Positions 20,972 through 30,619 of a stretch of 64,000 bases of DNA are shown piece after piece (the first letter of the stretch is position 1; each line of letters starts with the position of its first letter). The translations under genes and the position numbers were made by a program. Under the pieces are notes generated by a model that had not been told where the DNA came from, did not search any database, and saw only the letters and a list, made by a program, of their open reading frames with translations. This DNA comes from Ophioceras dolichostomum (lineage: Eukaryota; Ascomycota; Sordariomycetes; Magnaporthales; Ophioceraceae), in the NCBI GenBank assembly GCA_003049485.1, contig PYST01000093.1, positions 52,097 to 116,096 of the forward strand, given 5' to 3'.

Positions 20972-23900
20972 ATACAATGATGCGGATATTGTTCAACGGA
21001 TTTCCTCTTTACGACCATTCTATGTAGAAGTCGAAGTCGATCTCCTTGTTCTTATTCCCACACCCATTACATGTGTAGCGTGAGCTTCTTGGCGCTTGGC
21101 CCCCTCACCTGCCGTACTCAACAACACACTCTCTTTGCGAACCACCGCCGAGATTTGGTACAGCATAGATTGAGGAATACCTCTTGATACCGTCGTCGAC
21201 TACGCTCCGAAGGCACCATTTCCCCCCAGTCGTTATCACATCACATCACACGTCACTTTCCCTCATTTCGATCTTTTTCTCTACCTCAATTCTCGTCCCC
21301 GTTTCTTGTTTTTTGATTCGTCCCCTTCTTCAATTCAACAGACCACTGCACGGCGGCTTCAGAAGGCCTGCCCGATGGACGGGTCTTGTTTATCGTTCGA
21401 CCCATGTCTTTTTTGATATCTTTCATCTCAGGGAGCGGTCGTTGGAGTGAAAGGGGGGTTGGTTGGTCGGTTGGCTTGGTTTGGTGGTTACCGGCAGGCA
21501 GGCAAGGAGGCAGGCTTCGGGGTTGGCGGCGCGTGGAATCCTGTTTCCCTTTTTTTTTCTTGAGTTCTCTTCGTTGTCTGATCTTTCTATGGTCTTTTCT
21601 CAACTTTTTCCTTTTACTATTCTCCAGTTAAATTCTTCTCTCCTTGCGCAAATAACTGTTGGTGGTGCCACACACTCATCAAAATTGTATGTTTCCTGGC
21701 TGGCTGGCTGGAGTGGGGGCGCCGCGGTTTGCGTGGGCAAATTATGGATGGAAATGGATGGATGGCAAAGACAAAAGAAAGCACTTTATTTTCTCTCAAC
21801 ACCCACACCCGCACTACACCGTTCTCACCACTTATTTTCGTAACACCCCCCTCTTCTTTCTTAACTTACGAAGATTGTCTTTTCTATCTATTGATTGGTT
21901 CTTCTCATACTACTTCTTTCCGAGTTTATCAAGTCACTTTTCCACCAATACCAATTTGGAATCGCAACAGCTTGGCCCGTCAAGGGAGTCCGATGCGGCT
22001 TGGTTTTCTTATCTTCTGTTTCCTGATTCGAGGAGAAAGAAAACCTACTGCCCTCCATACCTTCCGTCTACCTACCTTGAGTTCGTGGACTGAAGGCGGG
22101 ATGGACTGTGGGCAGAACAATGTCAGAATGGATGCTTGTCAAGAGAGTTATATACCAGGTACCGTGAACAGGTGGTGGGCTGGAGGCAGGCAAGCAGGAC
22201 AGGCAAGGCAAAACAAGGAAAGGCAGGGCAAGGCAGGGCAAGGGGAGTTTCGACGAGGTTTTCGGTTTCGTTGCGTGGGAACAAAAACAGAGTACAAAGA
22301 AGCTGGTCCAAAAAAAAAGGGGGGAAGGGGAAGGGGCAAGGGGATATAACAACACTTGGAGGGCGGCGCGTGCATAGCGAACGGGGTAAGGGGATGTAAA
22401 GGATATACTATTCTTCTGACCGCTGTAGTTCTCTTTCATCTCTTATTTTCCCTTCTTCCACTTCTCTTCATGATGGCCTACCTGGGTTGGGCACCGCCTT
22501 GTTAAATCCTGTTTCAGATTGTATTCGGGTTTTCTTGACCTACCGTTTATAAGCAGGTTACTTTTTATGAATACTATCGAGTTGGGTTATCCTTTGAGCC
22601 TGATTGTATGCAGCAAGACGACGAGTGAGCTGTCTCGCTGCGAAAAGTGTGCAGTTCCTATTCTCATATCATGAGCAATGAGAACTCACTGCTGCTCTTA
22701 GCCCCGGAACTCGCTCCATCAATATGTCAACCTTCAAGGAAACGCACCGAACGACAAGCCTACCTACCTACCTACCACCCACCCCATTAAACATTTCTCG
22801 ATGAGACTTCGTTGCGTCTTGCCCCTGGGCTTTCCTAGAAAGTCTCAGATCCAGGTATGGGTGGCATAGAGCACGAATTACTCGCTAAGCCTTGGAGCTA
22901 TCTGCGTCCAAGGCAGACTTGCGCGTAACATAACGCCGACGAATGTCAGGCCAGGCATCTTATCATATAAGGAGTTTGGACTTTCGTGTGTGTGTGTGTG
23001 AGGGAGAGAGATTTTAAGGCACGGGACAGCCTAGCCATCATCTATCACTCACTAGGTGGTGTTGATATTATTGGAAAAGAGAGAAGGGAACTATTTGAAT
23101 GAGTGTATTGAAGAGCCCTTGCCCTTCCCTATTCTGTCTATCTACAGAGTGAATGGACGGTCTTTTATAGACCTCTAGAGTGGAGGGATGAATCACGTCG
23201 AAGGTCATAGAAGCTATTATCAAGCATCGTTCTGGAACATCATGGAAGTCCATAGAACCTTCGAGCAGTTGGTAGAATCTTCTGACAGATATCTGGTAAG
23301 AATGCCAGTTGGCATATCCCAGTTGAAAATGAGATGAAAAAGCATCTCACTAGCCCGCATATATCAATGCTAAGTTTCGGGCTCACTCTACGATTAGGAT
23401 CCTCTCAAAACACTTTCTCACACTTCACGAATTGAGGGAGCATCTTACACAGGATCTATCCTACTCAGCTCAGCGGCGTACGGTTTGAATAGTTGTAGGT
23501 AACTAAGCCGCCTAGGTAGTTGGAGTTCACCACCACGGCATAATGCATCAAATAACTGCCGTATCATGGGCTGCTTCGCATTTCTTTGGTTCACCTCACT
23601 CCTTCATGCTCTCTGCCATCATAGCCCCCTGATACGGTGTTATTATAAGGGTCTTATTTATCCTGCCAGTCTCCCGTAAAGGGCCCTGCTGCCCAGGGCT
23701 ACAGCAGTCCAGTCTCTCAGGCGTGAATCCCGAAGACAAGTAGGTGTAAGGATTTAGACGACTAGCACTAGGTCGTATAGCCCGTACCCGAGCGGTACGT
23801 GGTAGGTCTCGAGCCGAGCAAACGACGTAGGTACGGTCACGATCTTTAAGGACATAAAAAGTCCAACATGTCCGTTCCGTACCCTCACATTTCGAAGGAG

Positions 23901-24116
23901 AGGATTCTTGTGACGGAGAGGGTTGCGTTTTACAACATTTGGATCTCCTGAGAGGCGGGCACCGGATATAAAGAATCTTCAGCTTCTTAATAATTAAATC
24001 TTTAATTCCCATTTTTTAAACCCGCCGTAGTCTCACGGATCGAAACCCAAGCTGCCCGTGACCCTATCTCAAAATAGCTCCATCTACACTGTCGCTATTC
24101 GCTAGGTATCTAGATA
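20972..24116. other. Spacer downstream of the Nrp1-like gene
   Basis: Contains the 3' UTR of the Nrp1-like gene and GGCAAGGCAGGGCAAGG-type repeats at about 22195-22250. A TACCTACCTACC run lies at about 22765, and a GT run at about 22985-23002. From about 22.5 kb rightwards the sequence is more AT-rich. A possible solo LTR is listed separately. The minus-strand frame at 23596-24012 lacks supporting motifs. Confidence 0.5.
23060..23330 (-). mobile_element. Possible solo LTR of a retrotransposon
   Basis: On the minus strand the stretch ends ...CCAATAATATCAACA (plus-strand start TGTTGATATTATTGG at 23060) and contains CTATAAAAGA about 110 bases before that end. This is the layout of an LTR with a TATA box in U3 and a TG...CA boundary. 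The opposite boundary is uncertain (near 23320-23330, where a TGCCAACTGGCA-like palindrome occurs). I could not find a matching target-site duplication, and there is no internal coding region, so this rests on structure alone. Confidence 0.35.
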
Positions 24117-24194
24117 CCTCATCGCCATACCTCATCGACATACCTCATCGACATACCTCATCGACATACCTCATCGACATACCTCATCGACATA
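24117..24194 (+). repeat. Six tandem copies of a 13-bp repeat
   Basis: Unit CCTCATCGACATA repeated six times (the first unit has one change, GCC for GAC), followed by a partial CCTCAC. It ends two bases before the stop codon of the pICln gene and so lies in its 3' UTR. Confidence 0.9.
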
Positions 24195-24196
24195 CC

Positions 24197-25390
24197 TCAC
24201 TCAGTCCTCAACCTCTTGCTATCCCCCTCGTCCGTCCCATTCCCATGCCCATTCGCCACCCCAGCCTCCTCCTCCTCACTACTCCCGGCTCCACTCCCAC
24301 CCGCAGCAGCAGCCTCCTGCGCATCAGCATCCCGCTCAGCCGCCTCGACCTCGTCCCTACCCCTGACGTGACCCGCACCCTCGCCCAACTCGCCGCTCAC
24401 GGTACCGTCGTCGTCGTCGTCGCCGCCGCCACCGATCCAGTTCCCGTCCGCGTCGAAGTACTCGTGCACGTTCTCGGCCGTGATCCACCCAGAGCTCCCG
24501 GGAAGCGGCGGCGGCAGTCCGCCGTCCGCTGCGCCGCGGAACACGCCGGTGTATCCCTCGGCCGGGTCGAGGGTGGTGACGGCTGACTCGAAGACGATGC
24601 GGTCGTCGATCTCAAAGACGCCGCCGCCACCGTCAGAGGAGTTGTCGTCGTTGTCGCCGTCGATGGGGTCGGGGTGTAGGTCTGCGCAGGTGGATATCGC
24701 GGCGAAGAGGGCTTCGGCTTGTGTTGGGACTGGCTTGGTGCCGTTGGATGTTGAGGAGGGAGCTGGAGCAACAACGTCTTCTGGGGGTGTGGATGTGGCG
24801 TTGCTTGCGGGAGGCGGTGGCACGATGGTCAGTTCGACGGTGTCGTAGGTCTCGTCGTCTGCTCCGCCGTCGAGAAGGTCCAGCTGGAGGTACACGCTCT
24901 GGACGCGACTACTGTCGGCCCCTCCATGCTCAAGGGTCTTGACGGCGTGGATGCCGATCAAAGGGTAAGGGATGGACACCCCGCAGGTGGCGTCCTGGCT
25001 GAATATCGTGAAGGTCCTGCATGCGATTTGTTGCGCGTTCGTTGGTTAGCTCTGGAGCTGTCCTAGCTAGGTTGGCAATCAGGGGGTCGGGGGTTTGGAC
25101 CGGACCAGCACTCACTCTGAGTTGACGAAGACATCGATGATTTGTTTGATCTGCTGTTCCACTTCACTGTCCCCCTCAGTGCTTGCAGCTGGAGCAGCGG
25201 TGCGGAAGACTGGGAGCCTCCTGCGTTGCGACTCGGGCACATATGCGGTAGCCCCGGCGGCGTGGTAGTGCAGCACCGGCTTGCCGCCAAAGAAGGTCTC
25301 GGGGGTTCGCGACTGATGCTCTGCGACCGTGACGTAGTCCTCCAGCTTTGGGGCGTTGTGGATCGTCGTTAAGACTGAGGGCCCTTCCAT
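24197..25390 (-). CDS. pICln homologue (Voldacs domain)
   Basis: Two exons: 25390-25116 and 25016-24197 (275 + 820 nt, 364 aa), with a 99-nt intron with donor GTGAGT and acceptor GCAG. The N-terminal 160 or so residues form the PH-like ICln/Voldacs domain. Visible landmarks are HQSRTPETFFGGKPVLHYH near residue 25, the post-intron strand TFTIFSQDATCGVSIPYPLIGIHAV, and VYLQLDLL. The remaining half is Asp/Glu-rich with a C-terminal basic end, typical of this family. In animals and fission yeast pICln is the methylosome chaperone that delivers Sm proteins to PRMT5 and blocks premature snRNP ring closure. The same job is inferred here. The name ion channel subunit found in older literature is not supported by this sequence. 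Closely related yeast Lot5 is shorter. Confidence 0.88.
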
Positions 25391-25979
25391 TGTGTCAACT
25401 GTAGTCGTTCGGTCCGTTCAAGAAAGAGAGAGAGACATATATGACATGCAATAGATTGTAACTAGAATGGACGCTTCATTTCTTATGACCGTTTTAAAAA
25501 AAAAGGAGATTAAAAACTGGTCCAGGCAACGGTGATGATGCTGAACGGAGCTGTTTCGTTTTGTTGGTGTTGGTGGGGCAGGCAGAAACGTTCTGGAGCT
25601 CTTATCTCTTATCGAAGCTGCGTCTTCTATCGCCATGTGACGGGCCACCCACCCCGCCTCTAGACGAGGCCGTCGCCATGTACGCTTCAAATGAGTAGGT
25701 ACCTAGAAAAACCCGCAAGCCTGAAAGGAACAGAAATCCTTCGGTCCAGATTGGAGTGCCGAAGAACGTACTTATCCCGCCTACCACACATCTCCTCTTA
25801 CTCTCTGCTCCATCATTCAAGCTTGTTTCAACGTCATCCAACGCCCGAGACACAAGTGTACAGCCTCACTCGTTCGTTCCCCTCGAGCCTCTTTGGGTGA
25901 CCACAAGATCTCTCTGGAACAAACGCAAGCTTGAGCGCCAGATAACGGACCTACCTAGGTACCCATCCTGCCCTGAATC
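25391..25979. other. Divergent promoter region between pICln and the coiled-coil gene
   Basis: 589 bases between two start codons on opposite strands, so both promoters must lie here. It contains a GAGAGAGAGA tract just upstream of the pICln start and TAGGTACCTAG and TACCTAGGTACC palindromic runs near 25695 and 25952. No further gene seen. Confidence 0.6.
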
Positions 25980-26771
25980 ATGTCCTCATATGCACTCACA
26001 AAGTCTGGCAGTAAGTCATCTGTCCACGGCCCTCCAAAGTCCTCAGAAGAGAGCTCCTTCGCTAACCAAGCCCCCTCCGCAACACCCCCAGGATCCCACC
26101 CCCTGCTAGAGCAGGTCCCCCTCACCGTCTCACCCTTCATCTCCCTCCCAACCGCGACGACCCTCCCCTACACCTACCGCGCTATGCCGTCGACCCTCCC
26201 ACCCTCATCAACCGGCCACATGCCTTCCTCCTCCGCCGACGGCAACGGCGCAGACGCACCACAGCAGCAGCAGCAGTCCTCCGCCGAAAAGCCCCGCTAC
26301 GTCGTCTCGGCGACGGGCCACGCCGCCCACCCGGACGACATCATCGCGTCCTGCCGCGCCCTCCAGTCGCATGTCGCTAAGCTGCAGGCCGACGCGGACG
26401 CGGAGCTGCGCGCGCTCGAGGAGCGGATTCTCGAGCGCGAGCTCGCTGAGAAGAGGCGCGTCGCGCCGGGATGGCTGGATAGCGAGGACAGGTTGCTGGA
26501 GCCAGAGAGGAAGCTGGCGGATGGCATGAGCGGGCTGAGCATTGGTGGTGGTGGTAGTGGTGGTGGCGGTTTAGGGGAACACCACAGCAGGTCGGCGTCG
26601 GGAACGGGGTTCAGGGTCGGCGGTAGTGGTGGTGGTGGTGTTGGTGGGTGTGGCGGAGGAGGAGGGTTCTCCGGCCCGGCGCCGGGCCAGGAGGGCGGAC
26701 CGAGCGAGATGGCTGCGCCGGAGTTTGTGGATCCGGGCGCGGAGCTGGATCGGGCGCTTGGGTGGAGGTAG
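25980..26771 (+). CDS. Small conserved-looking coiled-coil protein, function unknown
   Basis: Open frame of 263 aa from the ATG at 25980. A canonical 81-nt intron candidate lies inside it (26011-26091; GTAAGT donor, GCTAAC branch, CCCCAG acceptor) and contains no stop, so the spliced product would be 236 aa in the same frame. A later ATG at 26184 is another possible start. The best-defined part is a helical, charged segment around ATGHAAHPDDIIASC to EKRRVAPGWLDSE, predicted by eye to form a coiled coil. A short poly-Gln tract precedes it and a Gly/Ser-rich tail follows, ending ELDRALGWR. I do not recognise the family. Codon bias and an ordered core argue that it is a real gene. Confidence 0.65.
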   Translation: MSSYALTKSGSKSSVHGPPKSSEESSFANQAPSATPPGSHPLLEQVPLTVSPFISLPTATTLPYTYRAMPSTLPPSSTGHMPSSSADGNGADAPQQQQQSSAEKPRYVVSATGHAAHPDDIIASCRALQSHVAKLQADADAELRALEERILERELAEKRRVAPGWLDSEDRLLEPERKLADGMSGLSIGGGGSGGGGLGEHHSRSASGTGFRVGGSGGGGVGGCGGGGGFSGPAPGQEGGPSEMAAPEFVDPGAELDRALGWR

Positions 26772-27154
26772 AGAGAGCACTTGGGGTGGGCGTTCGTGTG
26801 TTCGGAGTCTTGGGTTTTCTCTGGCCTGGTCGGCCGACTTTTTTGGCATTTTACGGCTGCAATGAAGGACTTGGTCTGGGTCATATTTTTGGCGAGACTT
26901 TCAACTCACATGGTGAGTGCTGCTGTGAATCATGCATTGCTGCTCATTGCTGCCTGCTCTCTTTGTTGCTGATGTCTCTCTCTTCACTGTTCTTTCTGTC
27001 CAGGAGAGAGCATACTGATGGGAAGTGATGCGGCGAGACAACCGACTTGTCACTTTCAAGGCCTAGGTGTACAGTCACCAAGCAAGATCAGATAGACAAA
27101 GCCTCTGAGAGGGAGTCACAACAAACGTTAGAACCCAGCCTCGAGGGCCTTGTT
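26772..27154. other. Short spacer
   Basis: Downstream flank of the coiled-coil gene and upstream flank of the degenerate orphan-family array. No gene or structured element seen. Confidence 0.5.
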
Positions 27155-27205
27155 ATAATGAGCTGGCTACCCTCAATCATCAACAGATTCCTCATCCACC
27201 CACAA
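27155..27205 (+). repeat. Leader block of the orphan family (matches 4375-4430)
   Basis: Contains ATGAGCTGGCTACCC and a stretch translating MSWLPSIINRFLIHP, the counterpart of MSWLP-x-SII-x-RF-x-IHP on the minus strand at 4375-4430. It precedes three tandem coding-unit copies. Confidence 0.5.
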
Positions 27206-27263
27206 TCTACTCATCCACCTACACTTCTTCTCTTTAACGGCTCAAGGTACCTAGCACCCCAAG

Positions 27264-27453
27264 ATGTTTTCCTTCTCCGACGAGCGGATCCAGGACTGCG
27301 TGTACCTCGTTGATCTGCTCTGCATCGACGTCGCGACCGAATCCTTCCAGTTGAACAGTGACAAAGAGAAAACTCTAGCGATAGGCGGCACACCCATCGT
27401 CCATTTATCCATCCACCGTCTACTTCAACAGCTAAAGCTACCTAACGCCCCAA
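27264..27453 (+). pseudogene. Degenerate orphan-family copy A (5' part only)
   Basis: Starts ATGTTTTCC after a CACCCCAAG leader. The product keeps the family landmarks CVYLVDLLCIDV, SFQLNSD and TLAIGGTPIV, then runs into leader-type sequence (TCCATCCACC ... GCCCCAAG) that belongs to the next copy. The second half of the family protein is missing. Confidence 0.55.
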
Positions 27454-27618
27454 GATGTCTTCAGACGGACTGATCGAGCACTGCGTGTACCTTGTCGACA
27501 ATCTCTGCATCGACGCCGTGACGGAATCCTTCCAGTTGAACAGTGACAGCGAGAAAACGCTGAAGATAGGCGGCACACTCGTCGTCCACTCATCCATCCA
27601 CTGTCTACTTGCGCCAAG
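27454..27618 (+). pseudogene. Degenerate orphan-family copy B (5' part only)
   Basis: Starts ATGTCTTCAGACGGACTG, closer to the 4286 gene start than copy A, and keeps CVYLVDNLCIDA, SFQLNSD and TLKIGGTLVV. Like copy A it is cut off after about 50 codons and passes into the leader of copy C. Spacing between starts A and B is 190 bases, between B and C 165 bases. Confidence 0.55.
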
Positions 27619-28014
27619 ATGTCATCTAACAAACGAATCTAGCATTGCGAATGCCTAGTCGGTCGTCTGTGAGTCGACGCCGCAGTCGAACCTTTTGAGT
27701 TGGACGGCAATGGCGGCGAGATGACCCTCGCCCTCGACGGCGTACCCGTCGTCCTCCGAGTGTCCTCCTCCTCCCCTACGTCCGTCGATATGGCGGATCC
27801 AGAGCTCCAAAAGTTCCTGCGCAAGCTGGCACGGTTGCGGCGTCGTCAAGATGCACGACGGCGTCTGTTGGACGTTCGGCCGGGGTAAGCCAGCTAGCCC
27901 ACCGCCCATCACTTCCTCCCCCTCGACATCATGGTTATCACGTGGGACAACATACTCACCGACTGTCTTTGGCTCTTCGACTAACTGACTTCCCATCCTA
28001 CAGCCGAAGAATGA
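27619..28014 (+). pseudogene. Disabled, otherwise full-length orphan-family copy C
   Basis: Begins ATGTCATCTAAC. It soon meets a TAG (27640s) and a TGA (27670s) where other copies have sense codons, then keeps FELDGNGGEMTLALDGVPVVL, SSSSPTSVDMADPELQKFL and, after a frameshift near 27830, KMHDGVCWTFGRG. The family intron is intact: donor GTAAGC at 27885, CTAACTGAC branch region, CCTACAG acceptor at 28003. Exon 2 reads CCGAAGAATGA, stopping after two Glu codons, far earlier than in the 3842-4286 gene. This copy is what validates the intron of the other one. Confidence 0.6.
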
Positions 28015-30619
28015 ATGCTAGCCTACACAAATCCCTAAGTACCTAGCCGCCCCTGCCCACTCCAGGAGATCGCCCACCTAAGTTTTGGACGTTTGGGACA
28101 GGAAAGAACGTTTTAACACTTCCCACAGTGTTTTCAAGATCATTTTTCTTCGGGAGCCTAGGTAGATCTGCCAATCGCATCACAATATAACGGTCGGATT
28201 CGTCAACGAAACCGAGACGTGACCGTCCCATTGGCAAGCTCATTCGGGCTACCCTGAAGCCCCCCTCTCGCATTACCTACCTATCCCTACCAAGTGACAG
28301 GTATTTCACATCCGTAGAGTCCATAGAAGGAAGTAGCCGACAGAGCGATAATACTTACAAGCACTTACGGCGCCACACGCTTTACGTCTGGCACGAAACC
28401 CAACCCCTTTCGTCCCCACCACCGTGTTGGGGAGCGGCAGGATTTAAGCTTAAAACACCACCAGAAAAGATAAACGCAAATTAAAAATAAACCCTCCTGC
28501 CTCTCTCTCTCCGCGTCGCAGGACAGGAATAGGACCTTCTCACTGCGCCTTACGAGCCAGAGGCGCGGGAGGCGGGAGAGGGCGCCGGGGGAACGGCAGT
28601 GGTTCGAGCGACACCCACACTACGGGCCACTGGGTCGATTTACTTCATGTACCACAGCATGATCATCATTACCATCGGGGCAAGGCAAGGCACGGTGTGT
28701 TGAAGAAGCAACCTAAGAGTTTTTTTTTTTTTTTTTATAATCGGAATTCCTCAAGTCTCCCAAACCAGGCTCCCTTTGCAACCAGGAAGGCGAGGCAAAA
28801 CTGTCTCTCTCTCTCCAGCATTCGTCGTCCTACGAGGGGAGGAAGGAAGAAAAGTGAAAAAGAAANTCTCCCAAACCAGGCTCCCTTTGCAACCAGGAAG
28901 GCGAGGCAAAACTGTCTCTCTCTCTCCAGCATTCGTCGTCCTACGAGGGGAGGAAGGAAGAAAAGTGAAAAAGAAATCTCGAGAACGTGAACCCGAGAGG
29001 GCAATCTAAGGTCCTCCTGTTTCCTCCTCAATCCTCGCATGTTCCTCCTCCCTTAAATGTCATCCCTTGTTCCTAGAAATCCCATGTCGCGAGGGCCAGG
29101 CGCCAGAAAGAAAGAACCATACGAATACCATCCATCCATCCATTGCTCTCGGCGAGTAAGTATTCCCTTCCATTCCATTCCCTCTCGTGCCTGCGCCTCT
29201 AGTTGCCCCCCAAGCGGATGATGGTGATGATGATGATGATCCAGGTGTGTGGCATCTCTCCTGCCAAAGGAGACGCCCACCCATCCCCATCCCATCCATC
29301 CCGAAGCCGTCTGTTGCCACTGAAAAGCGTATCGTGACAGACCAGAGAAGACCAGAGAGAACCCAGAGAGACCAAAGCGAGAAATTCCACTTGTCTATGA
29401 TGTTGTGTGATGTCAAAACGAAAGTAAAAAGCAAAAGCAAAACGAGTTAAAAAAACGAAGATGATGAGTGAAAAAGGAAGAGTCAGAAAATGAAAGGAGC
29501 AAAATTGATAATGTTTGAATGCGCGTCTCTCTCTCTCTCTCTCTCTATTTCGCAAAGCAAAACGTTGATGTGCTTCTTCTTTTTCTTTCTGGGCAGGCGT
29601 TGTGAACGTGTGCCGTTTGTGTTCGCGAGGAAAAGCAAAACCATGAAGCAAAGACATGACCGTCATTATAAAATTGCGCGTGTTTCTTTTCTTTCTCACT
29701 CTTTTCTTCTTCTCTCTTTCTCTCGAACCACGAAAAAGATCTCTACCGGGAAGATTTGAACTCTCTAGCAAGAAGCACACAAGCAAGTTTGTATGCCTCC
29801 CACAGTGCTTTTTTCCCCTTTCCATCCCCCCATTAAGATCCTCCTCTAGTCCGAATTAATAAGAGAAAAGAAAAAGAAAAATCAAACAAGCCCACAAACA
29901 CACACACGCATATATGCCCGTCCGTGTCCCGTAATGTTGATTGTTGTGTGTCCTTGACACCCCTCAGGCGCTCGCTATTTTCCCTTTTTTCTTTTCCTCC
30001 TGCGGTTTTAGCGAGAAGAACGAGACTGAAAGCTTTCTTCTTGCCCGGCCCGCAAGTGGGCGGTTTCTCGCGTTTCAGGAAAAGAAAAGTTTCCCCCAAA
30101 TCTTTTTTCTTGCGTTGTCTAATGGGTATCAAGAAAAAAAAAGCAGCAGGGGGTTGGGGTTGTTAGTTTGTTGCGCAGAAACAAAAGAAGGAAAGAAAAT
30201 GCTCGATCTATCGTTCGTTATGCCTGAGAAATGCCTTTCCCTCCCATAGCAACCCAGCCAGGGGGGAAAACAGAAAACCATTTCGCCGGTCCCTCCCATT
30301 CCAACAGAAGATGAGGAACAGGGAACCAGCGTTGCGCACTGCCGGGTGATGGTGTGATTCGACGCCCTTGTCATGTTCCGAAAGACGGTAATAAAAAGAG
30401 AGCAGGTAAAAAAGTAGAGGCGATAAAAAGCGCGTATCGAGAGGGGGAAAAAATTAAGAAGCCAAATGCAGTACGCGGAAAAATGAGTCAAAAACGTGGG
30501 AGGGACGAAAAGTCCAACCCGATGCCGAGACCGTCGTGATCGAATTGAGAACCGAAGGATCCAGCGGGGATGGCAAGAGTGCCTGCTGGGGATCTGATCC
30601 GCCTGCCTGTGGTAGAGAT
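28015..30619. other. Spacer, includes the DED1 3' flank
   Basis: No gene supported. Contains a T homopolymer at about 28720-28736, the duplicated 110-bp block listed separately, a (CT)n microsatellite at about 29526-29547 and mixed A/G-rich tracts up to DED1. Open frames here translate to low-complexity Lys/Phe/Ser-rich strings. Confidence 0.5.
28756..28976 (+). repeat. Exact 110-bp tandem duplication around a single N
   Basis: 28756-28865 and 28867-28976 appear identical, separated only by the N at 28866. Identity without any change and the position of the N point to an unmerged contig overlap or gap-fill artefact rather than a biological duplication. Confidence 0.85.
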
